NCBI GenBank assembly: GCA_963854735.1 | Contig: OY978104.1 | Coordinates: forward strand, 682,001-746,000 | Length of the DNA: 64,000 nucleotides | DNA from: Marvania coccoides | Taxonomy: Eukaryota > Chlorophyta > Trebouxiophyceae > Chlorellales > Chlorellaceae | Direction: 5' to 3' | Shown: positions 22,909 through 32,767 of the stretch, in pieces | Position numbering within the stretch: the first letter of the stretch is position 1 | Layout: every line of letters begins with the position of its first letter | The notes under the pieces: model-generated | Databases searched by the model: none | Told to the model about the DNA's origin: nothing | What the model saw: only the letters and a program-made list of their open reading frames with translations | Translations under genes and position numbers: made by a program

Positions 22909-23708
22909 TCATCCTGGCCTACTTAAGGCTACGCCAGCTGATGGCGCCCCAGCAGGAGGAGCTTCTTCGCCTGCTGTGGGCTCTCCAGCAGGCATCGCTG
23001 CTGCTGCCTCTGCTCCAGCTGCTATTTTATCTAGCGCAGATGATTTGGGCAATGGATGGTCTAGCAATGCCGCAAGCACCTGCAGAGAAGGAGAAGCACA
23101 AGTTAGTCAACAGCCAAATGACAAAATAATTCCCGCCTTAAAAATCTTACTGCTCGTTCTGCACGCTGATGCTGCTCTCGGCCCAGCCGCGGGGCCTTTC
23201 CTTGTTTCGCGGCATCCTGGCGTTGCAGCTCTGTCAGCAATTCAGCTCCCTGCAACTCCATTGCTCTCCCTCCCAGGCCATCCAAATCTTCTCGCAAAGT
23301 TCCAAACGCCGATTTAATGGTCCACAGGCAGCGCTCCATGCGGGAAGAAAGTGCAGCATATAATGTGGGCGCCTGGTAGATTGTGCCGTCCAAAATATAG
23401 TAGTACGCCAGCGGGGTGAGCACCCCAGCGAGCGACCGAAACTGCTTGCGAAAAACGAAAAGGTGGGGCGGCTGGGCGTCTTGGAGGATGAACTCGGTGC
23501 CGGGAGCCCCGGGGGGGAGCTGTTCCAGGCGCATGCCTCGCTGCCTGGCGATTTCGTTGTTGCAGGAGCGATCGTAGAAGGGTGACATCGAAAAGTAGTC
23601 GAGGGCGGTGAGGTGGGAAAGAAGGCCGTAGGACTGGAGCCACAGGTCGTCCCTCCAGCACGTGGTGGTCAGATCCTCCACGCGAGGCAGCTCAGAGGGG
23701 GCCGCCAT
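22909..23708 (-). CDS. MED6: Mediator complex subunit 6
   Basis: Head-module subunit of Mediator, which links activators to RNA polymerase II. Exons (minus) 23708-23151 and 23079-22909 encode 242 residues. Family motifs: WLQSYGLLSHLTALDYFSMS, FYDRSCNNEIARQRG, EFILQDAQPPHLFVFRKQFR and LAYYYILDGTIYQAP, then TLYAALSSRMERCLWTIKSAF. This is the full conserved MED6 order. The short second exon encodes an Ala/Pro-rich tail that ends PSAGVALSRPG, consistent with variable MED6 C termini. Phase 0 intron, GT-AG. Confidence 0.96.
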
Positions 23709-24198
23709 TTAAATCAAGTTCTGAGACGACTGCCGCTCCGGCAATTTTTATTTTATTTTTTTTCAGCCGTTAGGGTCGCCGAGTCGCTCACGGAAGCCTG
23801 GATTTTTTATATAATGGCGCTTTGTAATAGCTTATCAGTCGGAGAATGGGGAAACGCAGGGCGTGCACGAAGATCAAAGCAGGTGATCAGGCGGGATGGA
23901 TTGAATTAGCAAGGAGGTAATTAGCTACTTCTTGAGCTCCAGCGCCGAGCCCACCATCTGAAAATCGACAAATAATGCATGTAAATGCTGTTTACACACG
24001 AAAACGACCTCCTTCATCCCTGGAAAGGTGCTGTCCTTGCTTCATCACTGACCACCCGCTCCGCAATTAGCCAGCGAATTCGTCTTAAATTTTTACTGCT
24101 TGAATATCGAGACATTTTCACCACAAATTGTTCTACTTTCTTGTGAAGCAGCGCTTGGATCTCCATCAAACCTACTTTTGGTGCTTCAATCGAACAAG
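23709..24198. promoter_or_regulatory. Divergent promoter region of MED6 and FtsH
   Basis: 490 bp between outward-facing starts. The frame upstream of the FtsH ATG is open to about 24100 but lacks transit-peptide character and is read as 5' UTR. Confidence 0.4.
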
Positions 24199-25425
24199 AT
24201 GGCTCTTTCTTGCAGCCAGATGCGCTCTCTGCGCTCCTCAGTGAGCCCATTTACGGCCACCAACGTCAACAAAGGACACGGAGTCTATCGCACTGGTGGG
24301 TGGGCGCTGCTGTTTTCATCGTGGCTCGCACTCCCCTGGCCACACGCGTGTAGCTGATCCCCAATGTGCTTTGCAGGTCTCCTCCAAGTGCGCTCCCGCA
24401 TCGTCACCCCCGCCGTTCGGGCGCAGCAGGTGAGATTTAGTGGGCAGCGCTATCGATTTTTTTTGATTTGAGTGAGAAAAGAGTTTCTTATGGCTCACCA
24501 CCCCCTTACCTCCCCATTTCTCAGCAGCAGGAAGAGCCCGCCTCTCGCCGCAACCTCCTCTCTGGGTAAGAGCTGATTTCTCTTCTCTCCCCGTCGCCTT
24601 TCCTCCACCACTCAAAACCCAAGCCCTCATTCCGCCCCCTTTCCCCCCCATTTTCGCAGTCTGCTGGCTGGAGCTGGCGCTCTCACCGTCCTGGCCCGTC
24701 CCGCCTCGGCTGAGGACGCTGCTGGCGTTGCCTCCTCCCGCATGTCCTACTCCCGCTTCCTCGAGTACCTGGACATGGGCCGCGTGAAGAAGGTGGACCT
24801 GTACGAGAACGGCACCATCGCCATCGTGGAGGCGGTGTCCCCCGAGCTGGGCAACCGCGTGCAGCGCGTGCGCGTGCAGCTGCCTGGCACCTCCACCGAG
24901 CTGCTCCAGAAATTCCGCGAGAAGAACGTCGACTTTGCGGCGCACGCCAACACCGAGGACGGCGGCTCGGTATTCCTCAACCTCATCGGCAACCTGGCCT
25001 TCCCCCTGCTGCTGGTGGGCGGCCTGTTCCTGCTGTCCCGCCGCGGCGGCGGCCCGATGGGCCCTGGCGGCCCTGGCAACCCCATGGCCTTTGGAAAGTC
25101 CAAGGCGCGCTTCCAGATGGAGCCCAACACCGGCGTGACCTTTGATGACGTGGCCGGCGTGGACGAGGCCAAGCAGGACTTCCAGGAGATTGTGGAGTTC
25201 CTGAAGAAACCCGAGCGCTTCACCGCCGTGGGCGCAAAGATCCCCAAGGGCGTGCTCCTGGTGGGTCCCCCCGGTACCGGAAAGACGCTGCTGGCCAAGG
25301 CCATCGCTGGCGAGGCTGGCGTGCCTTTCTTCTCCATTTCTGGTTCCGAGTTTGTGGAGATGTTCGTGGGCGTGGGTGCCTCCCGCGTGCGTGACCTGTT
25401 CAAGAAGGCCAAGGAGAACGCGCCT

Positions 25426-25457
<32 letters not shown>

Positions 25458-26550
25458 GGGCCGCTCCCGCGGCACCGGCGTTGGCGGCGGCAACGACGAG
25501 CGCGAGCAGACGCTCAACCAGCTGCTGACCGAGATGGACGGGTTCGAGGGCAACACCGGCATCATCGTGGTGGCCGCCACTAACCGCTCCGACATCCTGG
25601 ATAACGCGCTGCTGCGCCCTGGGCGTTTCGATCGCCAGGTGTCGGTGGACGTACCCGACCAAAAGGGACGTCTCTCCATCCTGCGCGTGCACTCCCGCAA
25701 CAAGCGTCTGGGTGAGGACATCGAGCTCAAGGAGATCGCGCTACGCACCCCCGGCTTCTCCGGCGCCGACCTGTCCAACCTGATGAACGAGGCTGCCATC
25801 CTGACCGGCCGCCGCAACAAGGACGCCATCTCCCAGCGCGAGATCGACGACTCCATCGACCGCATTGTGGCGGGCATGGAGGGCACCCCCATGACCGACG
25901 GCCGCTCCAAGATGCTGGTGGCCTACCACGAGATTGGCCACGCCATGTGCGCCACCCTCAGCCCCGGCCACGACCCCGTGCAGAAGGTCACCCTGGTGCC
26001 CCGCGGACAGGCGCGCGGCCTCACCTGGTTCCTCCCCGGCGAGGACCCATCCCTCATCTCCAAGCAGCAGATCTTCGCGCGCATCGTTGGCGCGCTGGGC
26101 GGCCGCGCAGCTGAGGAGGTAGTGTTTGGCGAGCCGGAGGTGACCACCGGCGCCAGTTCCGATCTGCAGCAGGTGACCAACATGGCGCGCGCCATGGTCA
26201 TCAACTACGGATTCTCCGAGATCGGCCCCTTCTCGCTGCTGGACCCCTCAGCGCAGAGCCAAGACATGATCATGCGCATGATGGCGAGGAACTCAGTGTC
26301 TGAGAACCTGCAGGCCAAGATCGACGACTCCGTGAGGTCTATTGCCACCGATGCCTACACTGAGGCGCTGCGCCATGTGGCCGACAACCGCGAGGCGATG
26401 GACGCCACCGTGGAGATCCTGCTGGAGAAGGAGACGATGTCAGGGGACGAGTTCAGGGAGATTGTGGCAAGATACTGCACCATCCCGCAGGAGAACCTTG
26501 ATGCCGTGATCAAGCAGAAAATGCCTGACCCGGAGCTGATCTCTGCGTAA
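24199..26550 (+). CDS. FTSH2: Thylakoid FtsH protease, type B (FtsH2/VAR2-like)
   Basis: Membrane AAA+ zinc protease that removes damaged photosystem II D1 in the thylakoid. Exons 24199-24295, 24377-24429, 24525-24565 and 24660-26550 encode about 693 residues. The leader is Ser/Arg-rich and followed by [18 protein letters not shown], a thylakoid-transfer-like segment ending in an Ala-x-Ala site. A second membrane segment ([14 protein letters not shown]) precedes Walker A GPPGTGKT (about 266), Walker [10 protein letters not shown] (about 323) and the SRH. The zinc site reads HEIGH (about 487-491). [21 protein letters not shown] and [16 protein letters not shown] mark the VAR2/FtsH8 (type B) branch. 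Exon 3 has three in-frame acceptors in a row (24524, 24527, 24530), so its first one or two Gln codons are optional. Confidence 0.96.
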
Positions 26551-27082
26551 AAAAAGTTTTTTTTTTCATTAAAAAAACAACATAATATGAAGGCGATGAT
26601 TTTATGATTTTTTAATTTTTCTTTTCTTCTTCTGATTTTTTATGTTATGCTGGAAGCTTAGGAGGCTGATTTTGGAGAATGATGTCTATTTGTGTACACT
26701 TGACCCTTGAAACGCTCAATTATAGAAGCAGTAGGCTCCCATGATTAAAAAAATAGAACAAGTTTGCCGATTTTTTTTTTACACGCTGTAGATTTTTCTG
26801 CTTGTTTGCCGTGTAGTAAAAGTAAGACTTTAAAGTAAAGAGGATTTAGTAAAAAAAACAGGGGGTAGATACAAAAAAGGGGGTCAGAGAGTACAGTTGA
26901 GTAATATGTTGTTGTTGTGGAAAAAGACGATAAAAGCTAATGACTCATTTTCATTGTATCTCAGCAAACAGCTGCTGTTTCCGATTGCTGCATGCATGAG
27001 ATGGCTGTAAGCTGCAGGGTTTTGCCCTCTGCTCCGTCCCAAAACAGCTTGCAATAGTGGCTGCTCTAATTTATTGTCGGCC
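26551..27082. other. Convergent 3' intergenic spacer
   Basis: Begins with T- and A-runs after the FtsH stop and holds the two 3' UTRs. Nothing further recognised. Confidence 0.5.
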
Positions 27083-27404
27083 TCAGCTCTGCAGCACCGG
27101 TTGCACCAAGGGGTACTTTTGCGCAATGTAGACGATGGCCCACATCATCCAGCAGCAGATCACGGTGGTGGCCCACAGCGTTTGTAACAATCTGCAAAAG
27201 AATTGAAAAATTTGGAAGTGAGGGCGGGGGGATGGGACAAACAGCCAGGGTTTTGCATTTTTGAGCGCTGAGAGGGCAGCACCGCTGCCCGCTGATCAAT
27301 ACATAGACTCACACTCCGTTTGGCCCGCTTTTTGTGAGCTTCACCCACGTAAACCCCGCTCCCTCGAACACCAAGAAGATCAAAGAGCCTAGCACCAGGC
27401 CCAT
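27083..27404 (-). CDS. VHA-e: V-type H+-ATPase subunit e (Vma9 type)
   Basis: Small membrane subunit of the V0 sector. Exons (minus) 27404-27313 and 27191-27083 encode 66 residues, too short for easy ORF finding. Two hydrophobic helices are seen: [17 protein letters not shown] at the start and [18 protein letters not shown] near the end. The second matches the strongly conserved subunit-e motif ([14 protein letters not shown] type), followed by PLVQPVLQS. The intron donor is GT|GTGAGT and restores a Val codon. It is divergent from the eS1 gene. Confidence 0.9.
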
Positions 27405-27974
27405 GGCTGCGAAACCGCGCTGCGTGCGTGTTTGGAATGATACAAATGCCCGTTGTAAACGTTCCAATTAAAATTTATGGCATTAATTAAATATATAAAA
27501 TTTCAGGGCATTTGGAATTAATCCCGGGACGAGAAAAAAAAAGTGGCGCGCCCCTCGACGGCTCTCCGGGTGTCAAAATAGAGGCTGGGCCGCCTGCATC
27601 GTTCCTTTAAACGCTAGCCCAAAGTGATCTCGGTGAGTCCGGCTAAATTTATGGGATACAGCGGGGTATTCGCATCAAATCAAAATAGAGAGGAGGCTCC
27701 CAAAATTCAGCGGAACTGTGGCATCGGAACTAGCAGCTGGTTGTATCTAGGCAAAAGATTTGGATTAGTACGCTACAGCTTGGAGCGGCGGCAGCGACAA
27801 AGTGGAGCAGCAAAATGAAAATGGACAGCGGCTGCTGGATGTGGGGCATGCCGTTCTGGGCGGCACAATATGGGGATTTTAAAGCAGCAATTAAGGTGGC
27901 CATTGCCGCCGGCATAGACCGATTTCTGATGCCATAATTTTTTGTTTTTGCGCAGGTCCTTTGAGACAGCAAAC
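27405..27974. promoter_or_regulatory. Divergent promoter region of VHA-e and RPS3A, with a possible 5' UTR intron
   Basis: 570 bp. A strong donor (GTGAGT) at 27633 and a pyrimidine tract with acceptor (TTTTTGCGCAG) ending at 27955 suggest a 323-bp intron in the 5' UTR of the ribosomal protein gene, leaving 19 bases of leader before its ATG. Confidence 0.45.
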
Positions 27975-28856
27975 ATGGCGGTCGGCAAGAACAAGCGCTT
28001 GTCGAAGGGCAAGAAGGGTGGCAAGAAGAAGATGTGAGCAAAATTTCGAGTCGCCGCCGATAGCAGAGCCCCTTGTGAATTTTAGTTTCAGTAATCTCAT
28101 CTCCCTCTCCTCTGACCGAAATTTTGCAGTGTGGACCCGTTCTCCAAGAAGGACTGGTATGACATCAAGGCCCCCAGCGTGTTCAATGTCCGCAACGTCG
28201 GCAAGACCCTGGTGACCCGCACCCAGGGCACCAAGATTGCGTCCGACGGCCTCAAGGGCCGCGTGGTCAACGTCTCCCTGGCCGACCTGCAGAACAACGA
28301 GGCCGATGCCCACCGCAACATCAAGCTGCGCGTCGAGGACGTGCAGGGCCGCAACTGCCTGACGAACTTCTACGGCATGGACCTGACCACCGACAAGGTG
28401 CGCTCGCTGGTGCGCAAGTGGCAGACGCTGATCGAGGCCCACGTGGACGTGAAGACCACCGATGGCTACGTGCTGCGCATGTTCTGCATCTCCTTCACCA
28501 AGAAGCGCCCCGGGCAGGTGAAGAAGACGGCGTACGCGCAGTCCTCGCAGATCCGCACGATCCGCCGCAAGATGGTGGAGATTATGACGCGCGAGGCTAC
28601 GAGCTGCGACCTGAAGGAGCTGGTGGGCAAGTTCATCCCCGAGGCCATCGGCAAGGAGATCGAGAAGAGCTGCCAGGGCATCTACCCGCTGCAAAACACC
28701 TTTGTTCGCAAGGTGAAGCTGCTGCGCGCGCCCAAGTTCGACATCGGCAAGCTCATGGAAGTGCACGGCGACTACACCGCGGAGGTCAGCGAGAAGATCG
28801 AGCGGCCGGCGGAGGAGGAGCCCATTGTTGGCGCGGCGCCCGAGGAGGAGGCATGA
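27975..28856 (+). CDS. RPS3A: 40S ribosomal protein eS1 (RPS3A)
   Basis: Component of the small ribosomal subunit platform. Exons 27975-28033 and 28130-28856 encode 261 residues, the normal eukaryotic length. The start [19 protein letters not shown] and then [16 protein letters not shown] are near-universal eS1 sequence; [23 protein letters not shown] and the acidic end follow. Codon usage is strongly biased to G/C in third positions, as expected for a highly expressed gene. The intron sits 59 bp after the ATG. Confidence 0.98.
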
Positions 28857-29931
28857 AGCGTAGCTGCACGGGAAAAAACAACAATTGAAAAACAAGAAAT
28901 ATTTTAGGATGTACTCTTCTCTGGTGGGCATGGATAACTCGGTGGGATTGAGGAAGGGAGCTTGAAGGGAGCTCAACCTGTAAAAAGTTTTCAAAATACT
29001 CCCTATTGAGAGAGAAATTGAGAGGGGAATTAGCAAGGGGGTAGAAGAGGGCTGGAAAGATATATTTAAATTGGAAGAAGGTGGGGCCTATGAAGGTGGG
29101 GAGATGATTTAGGCTTCTTCTGCCAACAACAGCGTTGGCTTGAATCGCTCATGAACAGCGTTCCACGTGATGCCTCCATTCTTCCACTGACGAATAGTGA
29201 AAATAGGTTATGTTTCTTTGCATATTTTAGAAAGGGGGATGGTAACATTTAAAACACCGCCTCAAATCGGACAGCCTGGGGCGCTGTTATGAGTTTTGGA
29301 AGGTAAAGCCTCTATTGAAGAAATGATTGAGTCTGAATTATGGGAACGGTTTCTTTGTTACAGGGTGTGGATAAAAATCACATGTGAATATTACAAAAGT
29401 AGATGCCGACAAAGTCGACAGGATTAATTCTGAGTAAAGTCTTCCTGGTGGAGTTCACAGCAAGCAGCCCTCACGGAAGTCAGTGATGATGGCGCTTGTC
29501 TTAGAGGAGTTGATGGGGTTCGTCGCCACACACAAAGCACAATAAAGAACAACAAATATATAAAAATACAATGCATCGCCTGCCCTGTTCATTTCAGCCA
29601 GCTTGCTCGCCTCTCACCTGCAAGCGAAACAGCAAAAAAAAAATTTATAATAAATTAAATCAAGCATTTTCTTGAGAAACCCTAAAGTATCTCATGAGAA
29701 AGGGTGCGGTCAGAGTGGTGCATGAAACTGAAATCACCATGGAGCTACTATTGTAGCTCTCAGAACAGGTCTGTGGTGAGTGGATGTCATCAACCCGCAA
29801 CAACGGAGCTAAAATTCACAGGCTTGAGAGTCTTGAAGTCCACGCTTACCTTGGCATTCATTCAAACAATAAGTGTAGTTGCTGAACAGAGGAAGTCCTT
29901 GGTACCTTCAAGAGAAGAGAAACAAGGGGTG
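28857..29931. other. Gene-poor intergenic region downstream of RPS3A
   Basis: Contains the RPS3A 3' UTR and then about 900 bp without convincing coding potential. A ten-base AAACCCTAAA at 29677-29686 matches 1.4 units of the plant-type telomere repeat. No tRNA or snRNA was recognised. Confidence 0.4.
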
Positions 29932-30224
29932 TAGAGCGTCAGTGCGAGAGTAAGCCCCGTTGAGTTAGCGGGCGGCGCAAGAAGGGGGGCCCTGCGCCGC
30001 CGCCGGCACACATAACTGTGGCTATGGCGAGCTGCCCCGCTGCCGACATCCGCCCAAGGGCAGACGCGGCTCGCGGGGGTCCTGCCCTTTCGGGATGGCA
30101 CTTTCTGCCTCGGCGCCCGGGGACTTTCGCCCAGTAGGTTCGACAATTTGGCTGGCGCTGCTCTTCTCCGAAGAAAGGCAGGCGCAGCAGTAGGGATACT
30201 GAAGTGGCCCTTCGCACTGCGCTT
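29932..30224 (-). ncRNA. RMRP: RNase MRP RNA
   Basis: RNA of the RNase MRP ribonucleoprotein, which cuts pre-rRNA in ITS1. Read on the minus strand, a GC-rich block inside AT-rich intergenic DNA shows conserved region I as GCGAAAGTCCCCGGGCG (around 30115-30128), followed at the expected distance by GGCAGAAAGTGCC, as in animal MRP RNA (GGGCAGAGAGUGCC). Near the 3' end, ACAGTTATG matches conserved region V, and ACGGGGCTTACTCTCGCAC matches the terminal CACGGGGCTCATTCTC block. The 5' strand AGCG-CAGTGCGA and 3' strand TCGCACTG-A-CGCT pair as helix P1, which sets both ends. GAAGGGCCACTTCAGTATCC fits the region after P1. The CCCCGGG form favours MRP over RNase P. Length is about 293 nt. Termini are inferred from P1. 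Confidence 0.88.
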
Positions 30225-31949
30225 ACCTGGTTAGCATTGCAAGGTGTTGCAGGACTCTGTTGCATGGTGGGAGGGTGGGGGATGGCTGCACCAGGGGAAG
30301 AAAGAGAAGCATGGTGAGAAAGAAGCATAAAAAAAGACGCGCTGTCAAAGAAAAAAACAGAGAACGAGTTCCACAGCCATCAGATAGTGGTGCATGTAAA
30401 GATTCAGCAAGATGCTACTCAGATTAGCGACGTTGTCATGGTTGTTTATCGTCACCTGGCTATGATTAAATTCTTCTCGACAAATAAACAATGTTGCTCA
30501 CCTGAAATTGCATTGCTAGTGGGGGAAATTATCATGTCTGCATGGGGGCAAACGAAGAAAATTTGTTGGAAATTGTACGCACATTTTTCAAACCTTTTTC
30601 CATCAAGAAACAGCAAAATGACAGAAACGAGCGAGTCTGCAAGCTCTCAGTTCAGGTCTCCAAACACAAATTTCTTCCGCACAGTTTATAACTACTCGGT
30701 AGAACGAAAGTTTTTTAGCATCACCGAGCGTTGCAGACTAGCTTGCTTTTCCAAGAAAATCAAAATTGAAAAACAAGGTTAATAATAATATTTTTCCAGC
30801 ATCAGTGATCAGTTGGTCGCATCGACAGCATCTGCTATCTAAGAAGGTGTCCTAAGATTTAGATCGGAGTGATTCCTCATGCGCTGGAAATGTGAGAGTA
30901 CATCAAAGAAAGAAGGGAAAAGAAGAAGAAAATAAAAAGCCAGAGAGGAAAATTGTTTTAAAAAACATGAGTTGCGCCGAGAGTCAGAAAGAACGCAGCG
31001 TATATTTCATCAGAAATGTGTGATCAGGGATATTGATGAAGAAAACGAATCGTCACTCCCTCGGTCACGAGCTATTCACACGACGCCAAACCCGCCAAAT
31101 CTGGCTCATTAATTAACTGACCTCGAGGGGTTTCTTCTTGTACATGTAAGACCTGCAGAAACACGTGCAGAAGGGGTGAGTTCGCTTGCATTGTGAAATT
31201 GAGAAGCCAAAGGAGGCTGAGAAGGCTATCGTAGCAAGCTTTCGACCACTCTGTCATGCCAGTGTCAATGGTCAAGGGCGGTGCAAAAAGGAGCTCGTTT
31301 CAATTGGTTTTGTCAGTGTGTAAGGGGCGGTTCTCACTCCATTTAACCAGGAGGGCCGCACGGAGGATTTACTGACGTGTGAACGAGTGAAGATCAAATG
31401 TGCAGTGCATGCAATATGAAACAGGAAGCCCTCAGGAAAACAAGTTGTCAACAGAAAATTCAGTTCTCAAAGATTAATTTCACCATCAGGGGGCAATCCT
31501 GGCAATCCAAACTCGACGCAGAGCACAGGAGAGCGATCAGAATAAGACAGAAGGCGCACCTTATGCATGCAGTATGGACTCGGGGCGGGCAAGCGCCCAA
31601 CAGCACTGGTTGGGATTACATTGTTGCGATCAGCGCACGATGGCTGGCTTGCACAGGATGGCAGCCGCAAAAAAATAAATTAATTCCCAATGTTGAGGCG
31701 TCACAAATGAATAGCCTGACTCGGAGGGTGCCTCTGAGACGTTACAGCATCACAATCGCAAAATAAAAACAAATGCATTGCTCTGAGAAGAGAGAGACTC
31801 CAGTTTTCCTTTTGTTTCAACGAGCAATGTCAAGACCGAAAACAAGCACAATCCTTAGTGTGTTAAAGGTATTTTCATTATTTTCATTCGCTCATTTATT
31901 CATACACGAGCAAGGCGGCCGCAGGTTTGCGATAAAATCTCGCTTTAAA
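30225..31949. other. Gene-poor intergenic region between RMRP and NDUFA6
   Basis: About 1.7 kb. A sequence CTCCCACCATGC (minus, about 30264-30278) lies some 45 bases upstream of the MRP RNA start and loosely resembles a plant Pol III upstream element. ORFs of 131 and 122 codons (30387-30782, 31398-31766, plus) have AT-rich, non-biased codons and no family similarity that I can see. Confidence 0.4.
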
Positions 31950-32482
31950 ATGGCAGCACAGAGACAAGTCTTGGGTCTGGGAGCCCATGCCCGGCAAACA
32001 ATGGACATCGCGAGCCAATCAAAGACGATTGGATTTTTCCGCGAGGTGCGCAGGGTCTCGCGATCCCTCCCAGTTTATCTTTTTTTGTCATTCTTTCATT
32101 TCTATAGAGGGCAGCAAGTATTTGGTCAGCCGCTGCTCTATTCCAATGATTCCAAGCTTAACGCAACACTATTGTGATTGGTGTGCAGGTGGCACGATGC
32201 TTGCCCTACCTGGTGAAACAATATAAGCTGGAGGAACTGACCACCGTGGGCGAGCTGCGCAGCAACCTAGCAAAGATGTTCCGAAAGAACGAGAACGTGG
32301 CCAACCCCAAGGCCGTGGACATCCTCATCTACAAGGGCCGTGAGGAGTTGGAAATGATTTTGCTGCAGCACAAGCAGAGGCACCACCTCATCTCGCAGTA
32401 CGTCAAGAACCCTGCTTTAGACAAAATGACAAAGCCAGCCACTATGAGCCCCTTCCTCGAGGCCTTCTACAAGGGCAATTAA
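31950..32482 (+). CDS. NDUFA6: Complex I subunit NDUFA6 (B14), LYR family
   Basis: Accessory subunit of mitochondrial NADH dehydrogenase that contacts the acyl carrier protein. Exons 31950-32045 and 32189-32482 encode 129 residues, the family size. After the splice the sequence reads GFFREVARCLPYLVKQYKL, aligning with the LYR-region helix of B14, then LRSNLAKMFRKNENVANPKAVD, DILIYKGREELE and HKQRHHLISQYV, all hallmarks of NDUFA6. The LYR triplet itself reads FFR, a variant. The frame is open upstream of the chosen Met; MAAQRQVLG is preferred as the family-like start. Confidence 0.93.
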
Positions 32483-32767
32483 CTAATTATAAAGTGCTGC
32501 TGCTGACTTTTGGAGGGCATCGGGACTAATTTCTCAGGGTTATGACAAGTGGCCTTCCTCTCTTTCGTTTTGTATGATAACAATGACATTTTTCATGTAT
32601 TTACTTAGAAGTTTTTGTGTAACCATATATTTATCAATTCATATCAGTACAGCAAACCAAGAACAGGGGAGAGCTGAACGCTCAAAATAGCTCGTTAAAT
32701 CTCTCGGTTTACTTTAAAATCGACAGCAGACGGAGCTTCCTCCAACGAATCTCTTCCCTCTTCTTCA

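Noticed and set aside
24316..25692. 458-codon minus-strand frame opposite FtsH
   Set aside because: Shadow of a GC3-rich coding exon; His/Gly/Ala-rich without family similarity.
29484..29530. GTGATGATGG as a box C of a C/D snoRNA
   Set aside because: No CTGA box D with a terminal stem at a suitable distance.
30115..30128. RNase P RNA instead of RNase MRP RNA
   Set aside because: The GAAAGTCCCCGGG form, the GGCAGAAAGTGCC element and the 3' GGGGCTTACTCTC block fit MRP; RNase P RNA has a different conserved region I context.
29939..30328. 129-codon minus-strand ORF over the RNase MRP gene
   Set aside because: Its sequence is explained by the structured RNA; Arg/Ala/Pro-rich translation is a by-product of GC-rich RNA helices.
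30387..31766. ORFs of 131 and 122 codons in the gene-poor region
   Set aside because: AT-rich composition like surrounding intergenic DNA, no splice-linked partner, no recognisable motif.
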